Notes under the pieces: model-generated
Database searches by the model: none
Told to the model about the DNA's origin: nothing
What the model saw: the letters and a program-made list of their open reading frames with translations, nothing else
Assembly (NCBI GenBank): GCA_944387625.1
Contig: CALXFQ010000013.1
Location: 1 to 32,554, forward strand
DNA: 32,554 bases
Origin: an uncultured Oscillospiraceae bacterium
GTDB lineage: Bacteria; Bacillota; Clostridia; Oscillospirales; Oscillospiraceae
Reading direction: 5' to 3'
Position numbers and translations under genes: made by a program
Shown: positions 1-9,061 of the stretch, in pieces
Layout: each line of letters starts with the position of its first letter
How positions within the stretch are numbered: position 1 is the first letter of the stretch

Positions 1-2
1 AT

Positions 3-278
3 GAGGACCTGGATGAGGACACCAGCTTTGTGGAGGAGTATGTGGACTGGTACACCGCTGAAGGGCGGAAGGTCGGGGACTACGGCCTGATCAAAAGCGA
101 GCACGGCTACCACATCATGTACCTGTCGGACATGGAGGATAAGTGGATCGCCGCCTGCCGGGATGGGATCCTCTCGGAGGAGGCAAACCAGATCGCCCAG
201 ACCGCCATGGAGAACTACCCTATGGACGTGACCTACAAGAACATCGCCCTGGCGGTGGTGGACCTGAGCAGCAGCTGA
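3..278 (+). CDS. C-terminal part of a parvulin-like peptidylprolyl isomerase/foldase (5' end outside window)
   Basis: The reading frame is open from base 3 to a TGA at 276-278, so the gene begins before the window. The visible 91 residues contain a stretch (GDYGLIKSEHGYHIMYL, coded around bases 78-129) that matches the end of a PpiC/parvulin rotamase domain, where a conserved GYHI(I/M) strand closes the fold. About 50 further residues follow, as in secreted foldases of the PrsA/SurA type. Such proteins act outside the membrane and help exported proteins fold. The signal peptide, any lipobox and the start of the PPIase domain are not visible, so localisation is inference. The gene ends in the stem of a hairpin shared with the converging dus gene. 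Confidence 0.6.
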   Translation, partial: EDLDEDTSFVEEYVDWYTAEGRKVGDYGLIKSEHGYHIMYLSDMEDKWIAACRDGILSEEANQIAQTAMENYPMDVTYKNIALAVVDLSSS

Positions 279-285
279 AAATAAT

Positions 286-314
286 AAAGCGGAGGATGGC
301 GCGTCCTCCGCTTT
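286..314. terminator. Bidirectional intrinsic terminator between the foldase gene and dus
   Basis: A perfect 11-bp stem (286-296 with 304-314) encloses a 7-base loop. Reading leftward it is followed by ATTATTTT, a good U-tract; reading rightward by ATTTC, which is weaker. It lies between two converging genes, and the dus stop codon overlaps its right edge. Confidence 0.8.
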
Positions 315-1263
315 ATTTCAGCCATTTTGGGTCCGTTTGGGGAAGCAGGGGCAGGGTCTGGAAGATCTGGGCGGTGAGGGACCGATACTCGTCTATATCC
401 GTGGTCTTGCGCAGCCGTTTGAACAGCTTCTCGCCGCCGTCGAATCGGTACTGCAGGTAGTGCCAGTTCTCCTTGAGCCGGAACATGGCGTTCCGGCTGC
501 CGCCGAAGAGGGGGATGTATTCTTCCAGCAGGGCGTTGTGGAAGGCCGCCAGGACCTCCCGGTCAGTCCCGCCGGGGGAGAGCATCCCGGGATCGGCGAT
601 CAGTCCCCGGCCGATCATCACGGACCGGAGCTGGGGATATTGGTCCCGGACGCGCCGGATGTCTTCCAGGCAGCACAGGTCCCCGTTGTAGCACAGGGGG
701 AGGCGGGTATGGTCCGAAGAGTAGCGGAAGGCTTCCCGGCGGATGGGGGTGGCGTAAAAGTCCTTCCGCACCCGGGGATGGACGATCAGCTCCTTGATCG
801 GGTATCGGTCCAGGATCTCCAGCAGTGCCGGCCACTCCTCTTCGCTGTCCACCCCCACCCGGGTCTTTACGGAGATGGGCAGGGGCGTTTGGCTGAAGAT
901 CCGGTCCAGGGTCCGATCCAGTTCCTCCGGGCGGGCAAGCATCCCGGCCCCCTTGCCTTTGGCCACCACGGTCCCTGAGGGGCAGCCGATGTTCCAGTTT
1001 ACTTCCGCATAGCCCCGGTCGGCGCAGACCTGGGCGGCCCAGAGGAAGGCCTCCGGGTCCCGGGTGAGCACCTGAGGCACGGCGGTGAAGTCCTGGCTGT
1101 CCGCCAGGGGCAGCTCCCGGTCCTCCTTTTTGGTCAGGCATCGGTGGATGGTGGGGGAGAGGAAGGGCATATAGTAGCGGTGGATGCCGGGAAAAAACCG
1201 ATGATGGAGCCGGCGGTATACGCTGTCTGTCAGCCCCTCCAGGGGGGCGAAATAGTAGTGCAT
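313..1263 (-). CDS. dus: tRNA-dihydrouridine synthase (COG0042 family)
   Basis: FMN-dependent enzyme that reduces specific uridines in the tRNA D-loop to dihydrouridine. The 316-residue protein starts at an ATG (1263) preceded by GGGAGGT, and upstream in-frame sequence looks non-coding. It opens with the typical beta strand and substrate loop (MHYYFAPLEGLTD). The catalytic cysteine is C94 in an NIGCPSG motif. Later come KTRVG, a YNGDL strand and IGRGLIADP, the FMN-phosphate-binding end of the TIM barrel. The length fits the shorter bacterial Dus proteins (310-330 residues). Which uridine it modifies cannot be read from the sequence. It lies downstream of the RNase J gene on the same strand, with a terminator hairpin between them, so it probably depends on read-through or a promoter I could not see. 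Confidence 0.9.
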   Translation of the reverse strand: MHYYFAPLEGLTDSVYRRLHHRFFPGIHRYYMPFLSPTIHRCLTKKEDRELPLADSQDFTAVPQVLTRDPEAFLWAAQVCADRGYAEVNWNIGCPSGTVVAKGKGAGMLARPEELDRTLDRIFSQTPLPISVKTRVGVDSEEEWPALLEILDRYPIKELIVHPRVRKDFYATPIRREAFRYSSDHTRLPLCYNGDLCCLEDIRRVRDQYPQLRSVMIGRGLIADPGMLSPGGTDREVLAAFHNALLEEYIPLFGGSRNAMFRLKENWHYLQYRFDGGEKLFKRLRKTTDIDEYRSLTAQIFQTLPLLPQTDPKWLK

Positions 1264-1288
1264 GATGTACCTCCCAGCCGTGCCGGCT

Positions 1289-1330
1289 GAACGAAGAAGG
1301 CCCCGGACGGGTAGCGCCGCGTCCGGGGCC
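1289..1330 (-). terminator. Hairpin terminator downstream of RNase J
   Basis: A perfect 10-bp GC-rich stem (1299-1308 with 1321-1330) with a 12-base loop begins five bases after the RNase J stop. Leftward it is followed by TTCTTCGTTC, a weak T-rich tail, so termination may be partial and let dus be transcribed. Confidence 0.65.
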
Positions 1331-1334
1331 GGAT

Positions 1335-2990
1335 TCAGATCTCCATGATCACGGGCAGGATCATGGGGTTGCGCTTGGTGTGCTTGTACAGGTAGCCGCT
1401 CAGGTCGTTCTTGATCGCGGACTTGATGGTGGCCCAGTCCCGGCGGCGCTTGCCGCCGCAGCGCTCGATGGCTTCCACCGCCACCTGGCGCAGCTCGTCC
1501 ATCAGCTCTTCGGACTCCTTCACATAGATGAAGCCCCGGGTGATGATGTCCGGGCCGGAGATCACGCTGCCGTCCTGGCTGGACAGGTTCACGCATACCA
1601 CGATCATGCCGTCCTGGGCCAGGTGCTTGCGGTCCCGGAGGACCACGCTGCCTACATCGCCTACGCCGGTGCCGTCCACGAACACCTTTCCGGCGGTGAC
1701 GGTGCCGTTGGTCTTACAGGTCTTGCCGGTGAACTCGAACACCGTGCCGATCTCTCCGATCCGGATGTTCCGGGGGGGCATGCCCATGGCGTTGGCCAGC
1801 TTGGCGTGGATCTGCAGGTGCCGCTGTTCGCCGTGGACCGGCAGGAAGAACCGGGGCTTGAGCAGTCCGTGGATGATCTTCAGCTCCTCCTGACAGGCGT
1901 GGCCGGAAACGTGGAGGCCCTGGCTTTTTTCATAGACCACCTCCGCGCCCTTGCGGTACAGCTCGTTGATGATCCGGCTCACCGCCTTCTCGTTGCCGGG
2001 GATGGCGGAGGCGGAGATGATGATCCGGTCGCCGGCGGTGATGTCGATCTGCTTGTGGGTGGAGAACGCCATTCGGTACAGCGCGGACATATTCTCGCCC
2101 TGGGACCCGGTGCTCACGATCACCACCTTGTTCTTGGGCAGGCTCTTGATCGCGTTCAGGTCCACGATGGCCCCGGCAGGGACCTTCAGATAGCCCAGCT
2201 CCTGGGCCACTTTCAGCATATTCTCCATGCTCCGGCCGGTGACGGCCACCTTCCGGCCGTAGCGCTGGGCGGTGGAGAGCACTGCCTGGATCCGGTGCAT
2301 ATTGGAGGCGAAGGTGGTGACGATGATCCGCTGGTCACAGTTTTTGAACTGCCGGTCCAGGCTCTCGGCCACCACGGTCTCGCTGGGGGTGTAGCCCTGG
2401 CGCTCCACGTTGGTGGAGTCGGCCAGCAGGGCCAGCACGCCCTCTTTGCCCAGCTCGCCCAGCCGGGCCAGATCCGTCATGCCGTCTTTGGCGGTGGGAT
2501 CGATCTTGAAGTCGCCGGTGAACACCACGGTGCCTACCGGGGTGCGGATGGCGAAGGCCACCGCGTCGGCGATGGAATGGTTCACGTGGATGAACTCCAC
2601 GGTGAAGCACCCGGCCTTTACCGTGTCACCGGGCTTGTGGGTGTGGAGCTTGACCTTGTTTGCCAGGCCGTGCTCCTCCAGCTTCAGCCGGATCAGACCG
2701 TTGGTCATGGCGGTGCCATGGATCGGGCAGACCACCTGCTGCATACAGTAGGGGATCGAGCCGATGTGGTCCTCGTGGCCGTGGGTGATGAACATGCCCC
2801 GCAGCTTCTTCTGGTTGGCCACCAGGTAGCTGAAATCCGGGATCACCAGATCCACGCCGTACATATCCTCCTCCGGGAAGGCCACGCCGCAATCCACCAC
2901 GATCATGTCTTTGCCGTATTCCAGCACGGTGATGTTCTTGCCGATCTCGTCCAGGCCGCCCAGAGGGATGATCTTCAGTTTTTCTGCCAA
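1335..2990 (-). CDS. rnj: Ribonuclease J (metallo-beta-lactamase/beta-CASP RNase)
   Basis: RNase J is the 5'-to-3' exoribonuclease and endoribonuclease central to mRNA decay and rRNA maturation in Firmicutes. The 551-residue protein shows the zinc-binding motif HGHEDH at residues 70-75, a GDFK strand, and PVHGE in the beta-CASP part. It ends in the usual C-terminal domain, with DIITRGFIYV near the end. Length is typical (about 555). I place the start at TTG 2990 because AAAGGAG lies 8 bases upstream and the protein then begins with MAEKLKIIPLGG, the family's normal N-terminus. The frame is open for 118 codons upstream, including an ATG at 3107, but that ATG has no ribosome binding site. Only one paralogue is visible here, so J1 versus J2 cannot be assigned. 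Confidence 0.93.
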   Translation of the reverse strand: MAEKLKIIPLGGLDEIGKNITVLEYGKDMIVVDCGVAFPEEDMYGVDLVIPDFSYLVANQKKLRGMFITHGHEDHIGSIPYCMQQVVCPIHGTAMTNGLIRLKLEEHGLANKVKLHTHKPGDTVKAGCFTVEFIHVNHSIADAVAFAIRTPVGTVVFTGDFKIDPTAKDGMTDLARLGELGKEGVLALLADSTNVERQGYTPSETVVAESLDRQFKNCDQRIIVTTFASNMHRIQAVLSTAQRYGRKVAVTGRSMENMLKVAQELGYLKVPAGAIVDLNAIKSLPKNKVVIVSTGSQGENMSALYRMAFSTHKQIDITAGDRIIISASAIPGNEKAVSRIINELYRKGAEVVYEKSQGLHVSGHACQEELKIIHGLLKPRFFLPVHGEQRHLQIHAKLANAMGMPPRNIRIGEIGTVFEFTGKTCKTNGTVTAGKVFVDGTGVGDVGSVVLRDRKHLAQDGMIVVCVNLSSQDGSVISGPDIITRGFIYVKESEELMDELRQVAVEAIERCGGKRRRDWATIKSAIKNDLSGYLYKHTKRNPMILPVIMEI

Positions 2991-3189
2991 ATAAAATGCT
3001 CCTTTCAATGCTGCGCGCCGGATGGGCGCAGGGAAAGCAGGCAACCGATCCCACGGCTCCTTGGCCCTGCATATCGCCTCGGAGAAGGGGAACGCCTGCT
3101 TGGTCATGTAGTTTCGGCGGGAGGAAGGGCCGGTCGTCGCCCTTGGTCCCAAGATGCCCAGGGCTGCCCCCCTGGCGCACACTATTACG
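2991..3189 (-). other. Long 5' leader of the RNase J gene
   Basis: About 200 bases lie between the putative promoter and the TTG start. The stretch includes a short inverted repeat (CCAGGG/CCCTGG near 3155-3175) and is open in the RNase J frame, but it lacks a ribosome binding site for the in-frame ATG at 3107. I recognise no known riboswitch or leader peptide. Autoregulation of an RNase through its leader is possible but is only inference. Confidence 0.4.
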
Positions 3190-3218
3190 ATTATAACACA
3201 GATCCGGCAAAAAGTATA
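3190..3218 (-). promoter_or_regulatory. Putative sigma-A promoter for RNase J
   Basis: On the minus strand a perfect -10 (TATAAT, 3190-3195) has 17 bases upstream a poor -35 (TATACT, 3213-3218). The -10 match and AT-rich context support a promoter; the -35 is weak. Confidence 0.5.
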
Positions 3219-3294
3219 CATAAATTTTTCGGTTGGATCCGCCGGAAATTTTTCCTTTGGGCCATGGTTTTTCGGGGAGATCTGCAAAAAGCGG

Positions 3295-3323
3295 TTGCAC
3301 AGGAACGCCATCTTTGCTATAAT
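3295..3323 (+). promoter_or_regulatory. Sigma-A promoter for the gdpP-rplI-dnaB-tilS-hpt-ftsH run
   Basis: TTGCAC (3295-3300), a 17-base spacer and TATAAT (3318-3323) match the consensus well. It lies 57 bases before the gdpP start and is divergent from the RNase J promoter. No further convincing promoter is seen until after ftsH. Confidence 0.8.
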
Positions 3324-3380
3324 GGGTTGGATATGATGGGTCAATGTCGTTTGCGCTGACCGTTTTCAGGAGGGGGAAGT

Positions 3381-5357
3381 ATGAACAAGAAAAAAAACCA
3401 ACAGCTCCTACCCGGCATGGGGTGGCCGTTCATCGTGCTGGTGTGCTTTTGTGTCATGGCATTCCTGGCCGACGCCCCGGTGCTGGCCCTGATCGAAACG
3501 GTGCTGACGGTGCTGTATTTCATCTTCTATCTGTTCATGCGCTCCCGGCGGAACAAGCAGGTCCAGGCCTTCATCCAGGACACCTTCAACACCCTGGACG
3601 AAACAAAAAAGGCCGAGTCCCCCTTTCCCATGGTGCTGGTGCGGCTGGTGGACGGGGCGGTCTTGTGGTGCAACGAGCGCTTTTCCACCGGGCTGGACTA
3701 CAAGGCCAGGATGTATGAACAGCGGATCTCGGACCTGATCCCCTCCTTCACCACCGACTGGCTGATCGCCGGCAAGACCGAGTATCCTTACGATGTGGCG
3801 GTGGGCAGCCGGCGCTACCGGGTCTACGGCTCCGCTGTCCGGTCGGAAGCCTCCGGGGCCAACATGGTGGGCATGCTGTATTTCACCGATCTGACAGAGC
3901 TTTATCAGGTCCGGGACGAGTATATCCGTTCCCGGCCGGTGGTATCCATCATCCTGGTGGACAACTACGAAGAGCTGACCATGAATATGTCCGAAGGCGC
4001 GATCTCCACCATGAACGCGGAGATCAACGACGTGATCACCAAATGGACCGAGCCTTATCGGGGCCTGCTGCGGAAGCTGGAGCGCAACCGCTACCTGTTC
4101 GTCTTTGAACGGCGGTACCTGGAGGCGGCCCAAAATGAGAAGTTCACCTTGCTGGAGGACATCCACCAGGTGGTCAGCCCCAACGGTCTGGCCGCCTCGA
4201 TCTCCTTCGGCCTGGGCGTGGAGGGCGCCAGCTTTGAAGAGAACTTTAACTTCGCTTCCTTGTCCATCGAGATGGCCCTGAGCCGGGGCGGCGATCAGGC
4301 GGTGATCAAGGACCGGCTGAACTTCACCTTCTACGGCGGCCGGGCCAAGGAGGCGGACCGGCGCAGTAAGGTCCGTTCCCGTGTCACGGCCAATTCCATG
4401 ATGGAGCTGATCGGCCAGAGCAGCCAGGTGTTCATCATGGGCCATAAGAACGCGGACCTGGACGCGGTGGGCGCCGCCATGGGCGTGGCCTGTATGTGCC
4501 GGAAAAAAGGCAAGAAGGCCAACATCGTGATCGACCGGGAGCACAACGCCGCCGGCCGGCTGATCGAGGAGATCTGCCAGGTGCCGGAGTACCGGGATGC
4601 CTTCATCTCCGGCCAGGATGCCCTGCTGCTGTGCGACAACCGATCGACCCTGATCGTGGTGGATACCAACCGGCCGGACCAGGTGGAGAGCCAGCCCCTG
4701 CTGGAAGCCATCTCCCGGGTGTGCGTGGTGGACCACCACCGCCGGGCGGCGGATTATATCGAGTCGGTGGTGGTGAACCTCCACGAGCCTTACGCCAGCT
4801 CCGCTTCCGAGCTGGTCACGGAGCTGCTGCAATACGCGGTGGAGAAGAAAGATGTTCTGCCGATCGAGGCCAAATCCCTGCTGGCGGGCATCTTCCTGGA
4901 CACCAAGAGCTTCAACGTCCGTACCGGCGAGCGGACCTTTGAGGCCGCGGCGGTGCTGCGGCGGATGGGCGCGGACACGGTGGAGGTCAAGAAGCTGCTG
5001 CAAAGCGACTTCCAGGAGACCATGTCCAAATACCGGATCATGAAGGCGGCCAGGCTCTACCGCCAGGAGATCGCCATCGTCCCGTTCAATGCCGCTACCA
5101 CCCGGCCCCTGGCGGCCCAGGCGGCGGACGATCTGTTGAACATCTCCGGCATCACCGCCTCCTTCGTGCTCTATCCCCAGGACGACCAGGTGATCATCTC
5201 CGCCCGGTCCATCGGCCGGGCCAACGTCCAGATGATCCTGGAGCCGTTAGGCGGCGGCGGCAACACCGCCACCGCCGGCGCGCAGCTCAAGGGCGTGACG
5301 ATGAAGGAAGCGTTGGACCAGCTGATCGGGTCCATCGACAAATTTTATGAGGGCTGA
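3381..5357 (+). CDS. gdpP: GdpP/YybT-like cyclic-di-AMP phosphodiesterase
   Basis: Membrane-bound enzyme that hydrolyses c-di-AMP to pApA and so affects potassium homeostasis, cell wall stress and beta-lactam tolerance. The 658 residues are the family's usual length. Two membrane helices lie in about residues 10-55, then a PAS-like region (about 75-165) and a degenerate GGDEF region (about 175-315) with GGDQ in place of a catalytic GGDEF. The DHH domain has [10 protein letters not shown] starting at residue 355 and DHH at 451-453. The DHHA1 domain has a glycine motif starting at residue 624. That motif reads GGGGN, whereas I expect GGGGH, a possible change at a substrate-contacting residue. 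Start: ATG with AGGAGGGG upstream. Linkage to rplI and dnaB is the classic Firmicutes order. Confidence 0.92.
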   Translation: MNKKKNQQLLPGMGWPFIVLVCFCVMAFLADAPVLALIETVLTVLYFIFYLFMRSRRNKQVQAFIQDTFNTLDETKKAESPFPMVLVRLVDGAVLWCNERFSTGLDYKARMYEQRISDLIPSFTTDWLIAGKTEYPYDVAVGSRRYRVYGSAVRSEASGANMVGMLYFTDLTELYQVRDEYIRSRPVVSIILVDNYEELTMNMSEGAISTMNAEINDVITKWTEPYRGLLRKLERNRYLFVFERRYLEAAQNEKFTLLEDIHQVVSPNGLAASISFGLGVEGASFEENFNFASLSIEMALSRGGDQAVIKDRLNFTFYGGRAKEADRRSKVRSRVTANSMMELIGQSSQVFIMGHKNADLDAVGAAMGVACMCRKKGKKANIVIDREHNAAGRLIEEICQVPEYRDAFISGQDALLLCDNRSTLIVVDTNRPDQVESQPLLEAISRVCVVDHHRRAADYIESVVVNLHEPYASSASELVTELLQYAVEKKDVLPIEAKSLLAGIFLDTKSFNVRTGERTFEAAAVLRRMGADTVEVKKLLQSDFQETMSKYRIMKAARLYRQEIAIVPFNAATTRPLAAQAADDLLNISGITASFVLYPQDDQVIISARSIGRANVQMILEPLGGGGNTATAGAQLKGVTMKEALDQLIGSIDKFYEG

Positions 5358-5401
5358 CCCTCTGCTGCTGTAAATACCGTATTTCCAAGGAGGAACAGAC
5401 A

Positions 5402-5848
5402 ATGAAAGTGATTTTGACCCAGGATGTGAAGGGCAAGGGCAAGAAGGGCCAGCTGATCGAGGTGTCCGACGGCTACGCCCGGAATTATATGCTGCCCCGG
5501 AAGATCGCCATCGAGGCCACCGCCGACGCGGTGAACACCATGAAGATGAACGACAAGGCCACCCAGGAGCGGATCGCCCGGGAGAAGGCGGAGGCCCTGG
5601 CCCTGTCGGAGAAGCTTCGCCAGATGACCCTGACGGTGTACGCCAAGGGCGGCGGCAGCGGCCGGCTTTTCGGCTCTGTCACCAACCAGGAGATCGCCGA
5701 CGCCCTGGAGAAGTCCGCCGGCGTCAAGCTGGACAAGCGGAAGATCCAGATCGGGGAGCCGATCAAGAACGTAGGCACCTACACCGTCACCTGCAAGCTC
5801 GGCTATGAGATCTCCGCGCCTCTGACGGTGAAGATCCAGGAGGTCTGA
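5402..5848 (+). CDS. rplI: 50S ribosomal protein bL9
   Basis: Structural protein of the large ribosomal subunit that binds 23S rRNA near the L1 stalk base and helps maintain reading frame. The 148 residues have the conserved N-terminal domain ([15 protein letters not shown], then [11 protein letters not shown]), the long connecting helix (about 45-75) and a C-terminal domain with [16 protein letters not shown]. Length is standard. The ATG has AAGGAGG 8 bases upstream. It lies between gdpP and dnaB, 44 and 40 bases from its neighbours, and is probably co-transcribed with them. Confidence 0.97.
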   Translation: MKVILTQDVKGKGKKGQLIEVSDGYARNYMLPRKIAIEATADAVNTMKMNDKATQERIAREKAEALALSEKLRQMTLTVYAKGGGSGRLFGSVTNQEIADALEKSAGVKLDKRKIQIGEPIKNVGTYTVTCKLGYEISAPLTVKIQEV

Positions 5849-5888
5849 TACAGTCCCTGTCCAGACCCGGAGGAAAGGAGGAAAGGTC

Positions 5889-7229
5889 ATGGACGATCAG
5901 CTTTTAGAGCGCCAGGCGCCCCATTCTTTGGAGGCGGAGCAGGCGGTGCTGGGTTCGATCCTGATCGACAGCCGCTGTGTGGCGGATGTGATCGGGGTGG
6001 TCAAGCCGGAGGATTTTTACCTTCAGCAGAACCGGGAACTGTATGAGACCATCTATACCATGTTCAACTACGCCCAGCCGATCGACCCGGTGACGGTGCT
6101 CAACAAGCTCCAGGAGCTGGGCCTGCGCCGGGAGGATTCCCGGGAGTATATGCTCCAGCTCATGCAGATCACCCCCACCGCCGCCAACGTGGTGCGCTAC
6201 GCCAACATCGTCAAGGATATGTCCATGCTTCGGGGCCTGGCCCAGGCGGCATCGGAGATCTCCGAGACCGTCTATTCTCAGGTAGGCACCCCGGCGGAGA
6301 TGCTTGAAAGCGCCGAGCGGAAGATCTACGCTCTGCGAAAAGGCGAGCGGGGGGACTCCCTGGAGCATATCGGCACCATTTTGCACAAGGTCTTCGACCG
6401 CCTGGAGGAACTGAGCCGGTCCGACTCCATGATCCCGGGCCTTTCCACCGGCCTGCGGGACCTGGATGTGAAGATCAACGGTCTGAACAAGTCGGACCTG
6501 CTGCTGATCGCGGCCCGGCCTGCCATGGGCAAGTCCTCGCTGGCCCTGAACATCGGGGTGAACGTGGCGAAGAAGTACAATAAGACCGTGGCGGTGTTCA
6601 ATCTGGAGATGTCCCGGGAGCAGCTTGCCATGCGTCTGCTCTCCGGCGAGAGCTTTGTGGACAGCCAGAAGATGCAGACCGGCAAGCTCACGGAAGAGGA
6701 GTGGGAGCGGCTGTGCAACGCCTCCGTGGCCCTGAGCCAGACGGACATCCGCATCGACGATAACCCCTCGATCACCGTGGCGGAGATGAACGCCAAGCTG
6801 CGCCGGGTGGAGGACCTGTCCCTGGTGATCATCGACTACCTCCAGCTCATGACCGGCTCCGGCTACGGCAAGACCTCCGGCGAAAACCGGGTCCAGGTGG
6901 TAGGCGAGATCTCCCGGTCCCTGAAGATCATGGCCAAGGAGCTGAACGTGCCGGTGATCTGCCTGAGCCAGCTGAGCCGCGCGGTGGAGAGCCGCAACGA
7001 CAAGCGTCCTATGATGTCCGACCTTCGGGAGTCCGGCGCCATCGAGCAGGACGCGGACGTGATCATGTTCATCTACCGGGACGATTACTATAACCCCAAT
7101 TCAGAGGAAAAGAACGTGGCCGAGTGCATCGTGTCCAAGAACCGGCACGGAGAGACCGGCACCGTCAAGCTCCAGTGGCTGCCTCAGTTCACCACCTTTG
7201 CCGACCGGGAGTGGAAGCATGCTCAATGA
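5889..7229 (+). CDS. dnaB: Replicative DNA helicase DnaB (called DnaC in Bacillus)
   Basis: Hexameric 5'-3' helicase that opens the replication fork and recruits primase. The 446-residue protein has the N-terminal DnaB domain (LEAEQAVLGSIL, about residues 10-110), a linker, and a RecA-like domain. The Walker A motif ARPAMGKSS is near 209-217, with its lysine at 215. Walker B is LVIIDYLQLM, and SKNRHGETGT with the arginine finger region is near the C-terminus. No intein or insertion is visible. The start has AGGAGGAAAGG upstream. The 3' end overlaps the tilS start by 11 bases, suggesting translational coupling of two operons that are separate in Bacillus subtilis. Confidence 0.97.
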   Translation: MDDQLLERQAPHSLEAEQAVLGSILIDSRCVADVIGVVKPEDFYLQQNRELYETIYTMFNYAQPIDPVTVLNKLQELGLRREDSREYMLQLMQITPTAANVVRYANIVKDMSMLRGLAQAASEISETVYSQVGTPAEMLESAERKIYALRKGERGDSLEHIGTILHKVFDRLEELSRSDSMIPGLSTGLRDLDVKINGLNKSDLLLIAARPAMGKSSLALNIGVNVAKKYNKTVAVFNLEMSREQLAMRLLSGESFVDSQKMQTGKLTEEEWERLCNASVALSQTDIRIDDNPSITVAEMNAKLRRVEDLSLVIIDYLQLMTGSGYGKTSGENRVQVVGEISRSLKIMAKELNVPVICLSQLSRAVESRNDKRPMMSDLRESGAIEQDADVIMFIYRDDYYNPNSEEKNVAECIVSKNRHGETGTVKLQWLPQFTTFADREWKHAQ

Positions 7230-8514
7230 GATCCAGCGCTTCATCCGGCGCTACGGGCTGATCCGGCCCGGGGACACGGTGGTGTGTGCCGTTTCCGGCG
7301 GGGCGGACTCGGTGGCATTGCTTTTTGCCATGTACCTGCTTCGGGAGAAGCTCCAGATCCAGGTCCAGGCCGCCCATTTTGACCACCGGCTCCGGGGAGC
7401 GGAGTCCGATGAGGACCGGGCCTTCGTCCGGGACCTGTGCGACCGGTACGACATCCCTCTGACCATAGGGGCCGGGGATGTGGCGGCAGGGAAGAAGGGC
7501 CTGGAAGCGGCGGCCCGGGAGGCCCGGTACGACTTTTTTAAGACCCTGCCCGGGAAGATCGCCACCGCCCACACCGCCGACGATAACGCCGAAACGGTGC
7601 TGCTGCACCTGGTCCGGGGCACCGGGCTGAAGGGCCTGGGCGCGATCGCCCCGGTCCGGGGCAGCATCATCCGGCCCATGCTCACCGTGACCCGGGAGCA
7701 GGTGCTGGGATTTTTGGAGGAGTATCACCTGACCTATCGCACCGACAGCTCCAATGAAACGGATCGATTTCTGCGAAACCGGCTGCGCCACCATGTGATG
7801 CCCCTGCTGCGGCAGGAGAACCCCCGGCTGGCCCTGAGCCTGTCGGAAATGGCGCTGCGGCTGCGGCAGGACCAGGCGTGCCTGGAGGAGCTGTCCGATC
7901 CCGGCGGGATCGTGTCCGTACAGCGACTGCGCCGGATGCACCCAGCCCTGCGGAGCCGGGCGCTGGAGCGGTTTTTAAAAGAAAGCGGCGTTCCTGAACC
8001 CGAGGCCCGGCACATCCGCCTGGCGGAGAAGCTGGTGTTTTCCGACGATCCCTCCGCCCAGGCAGATCTGCCCGGCGGGATCACGATCGCCCGGCGGTAT
8101 GACCTGCTGGAAGCGGCCGGGGGGGCCGAGACCTTCCAGCCGGTGCAGATCTGCTGTCCGGGGGAGGTATCCATCCCGGCGCTGGGACTGAAAGTGGTCT
8201 GCCAGCCGGCGCGGGAGGTGCTGGACGGCCCGGACGCCTTCACCGTGGATACCCAAGGCCCGGCGATCCTCCGCCCCCGGCAGGCCGGGGACCGGATCTG
8301 TCTGAGCGGAGGGAGCAAGAGCCTGAAAAAGCTGTTCATCGACCGCAAGATCCCGGTCCACCTCCGGCCACTGGTGCCGGTGCTGTGCGATGATGCCGGG
8401 GTCCTGGGAGTGCCGGGGATCGGCGTGAGCCGGGACCGAAGGGGAAGGCAGTGGACCTTCCGCTTTATCAAAGAGGAGAACATTCTGACAGAAAGCAGAG
8501 GATACCATGGATAA
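7219..8514 (+). CDS. tilS: tRNA(Ile)-lysidine synthase
   Basis: ATP-dependent enzyme that attaches lysine to C34 of the CAU-anticodon isoleucine tRNA, so that it reads AUA. The 431-residue protein has the PP-loop SGGADS at residues 26-31, AAHFDHRLRG soon after, and HTADDNAETVLLHLVRGTGLKG, a hallmark of TilS. The C-terminal substrate-binding domain ends with LKKLFIDRKIP and a WTFRF-type close. I chose ATG 7219 (GGGAGTGG upstream) over TTG 7198, which would overlap dnaB further and add seven non-conserved residues. It overlaps hpt by 8 bases, the arrangement tilS-hpt-ftsH being conserved across Firmicutes. Confidence 0.94.
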   Translation: MLNEIQRFIRRYGLIRPGDTVVCAVSGGADSVALLFAMYLLREKLQIQVQAAHFDHRLRGAESDEDRAFVRDLCDRYDIPLTIGAGDVAAGKKGLEAAAREARYDFFKTLPGKIATAHTADDNAETVLLHLVRGTGLKGLGAIAPVRGSIIRPMLTVTREQVLGFLEEYHLTYRTDSSNETDRFLRNRLRHHVMPLLRQENPRLALSLSEMALRLRQDQACLEELSDPGGIVSVQRLRRMHPALRSRALERFLKESGVPEPEARHIRLAEKLVFSDDPSAQADLPGGITIARRYDLLEAAGGAETFQPVQICCPGEVSIPALGLKVVCQPAREVLDGPDAFTVDTQGPAILRPRQAGDRICLSGGSKSLKKLFIDRKIPVHLRPLVPVLCDDAGVLGVPGIGVSRDRRGRQWTFRFIKEENILTESRGYHG

Positions 8515-9049
8515 AGACATCGAGAAGATCTTATTGAGCGAGGAGCAGATCCAGGCCCGGGTGAAAGAGCTGGGCCGGATGCTGACGCAGGACTATGCAG
8601 ACAAATGCCCGGTGGTGATCGGGGTGCTCAAGGGCGTGGCGGTGTTTTACGCCGACATGATCCGGCAGATCAAAGTCCCCTGTGAGATGGATTTCATGGC
8701 GATCTCCTCTTACAGCGGCACCAGCTCCACCGGCAAGGCGGCGGTGAAGAAGGACATCGACGTGGACATCCGGGGCCGCCATGTGCTGATCCTGGAGGAC
8801 ATCTACGACACCGGCAACTCCCTGAGCTTCACCCTGGAGCACCTGCTGGCCAAGGAGCCGGCCTCTTTGAAGGTGTGCACCCTGCTGGACAAGCCCGCTC
8901 GCCGGAAGCCCGGGATCACCTTCCAGCCGGAGTATGTGGGATTCACCATCCCTGACGCCTTCGTGGTGGGCTATGGCCTGGACTATAACGAACGATACCG
9001 AAATCTTCCCTATGTAGGGATCTTAAAGCCGGAAGCATATGAAAAGTAA
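8507..9049 (+). CDS. hpt: Hypoxanthine-guanine phosphoribosyltransferase
   Basis: Purine salvage enzyme that joins hypoxanthine or guanine to PRPP to give IMP or GMP. The 180-residue protein has the PRPP-binding loop LILEDIYDTGNSL at about residues 94-106, the flexible loop region SSYSGTSSTG, and KPARRKP followed by VGYGLDYNERYRNLPYVG, all typical of Hpt. Length is standard. The ATG has AGAGGA upstream and lies inside the end of tilS. In Bacillus the homologue HprT is reported to interact with TilS and affect ftsH expression; the conserved order here is compatible with that, but nothing in this sequence proves it. Confidence 0.95.
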   Translation: MDKDIEKILLSEEQIQARVKELGRMLTQDYADKCPVVIGVLKGVAVFYADMIRQIKVPCEMDFMAISSYSGTSSTGKAAVKKDIDVDIRGRHVLILEDIYDTGNSLSFTLEHLLAKEPASLKVCTLLDKPARRKPGITFQPEYVGFTIPDAFVVGYGLDYNERYRNLPYVGILKPEAYEK

Positions 9050-9061
9050 GAGGAACTGCCC

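Noticed and set aside
2991..3189. Known riboswitch before RNase J
   Set aside because: No conserved aptamer core that I recognise; only a short inverted repeat.
1380..3359. Long open frame (659 codons) on the plus strand opposite RNase J
   Set aside because: Its translation is rich in His, Gly, Val, Ala and Asp with no recognisable domain, the usual product of reading opposite a GC-rich gene. The RNase J frame is unmistakable.
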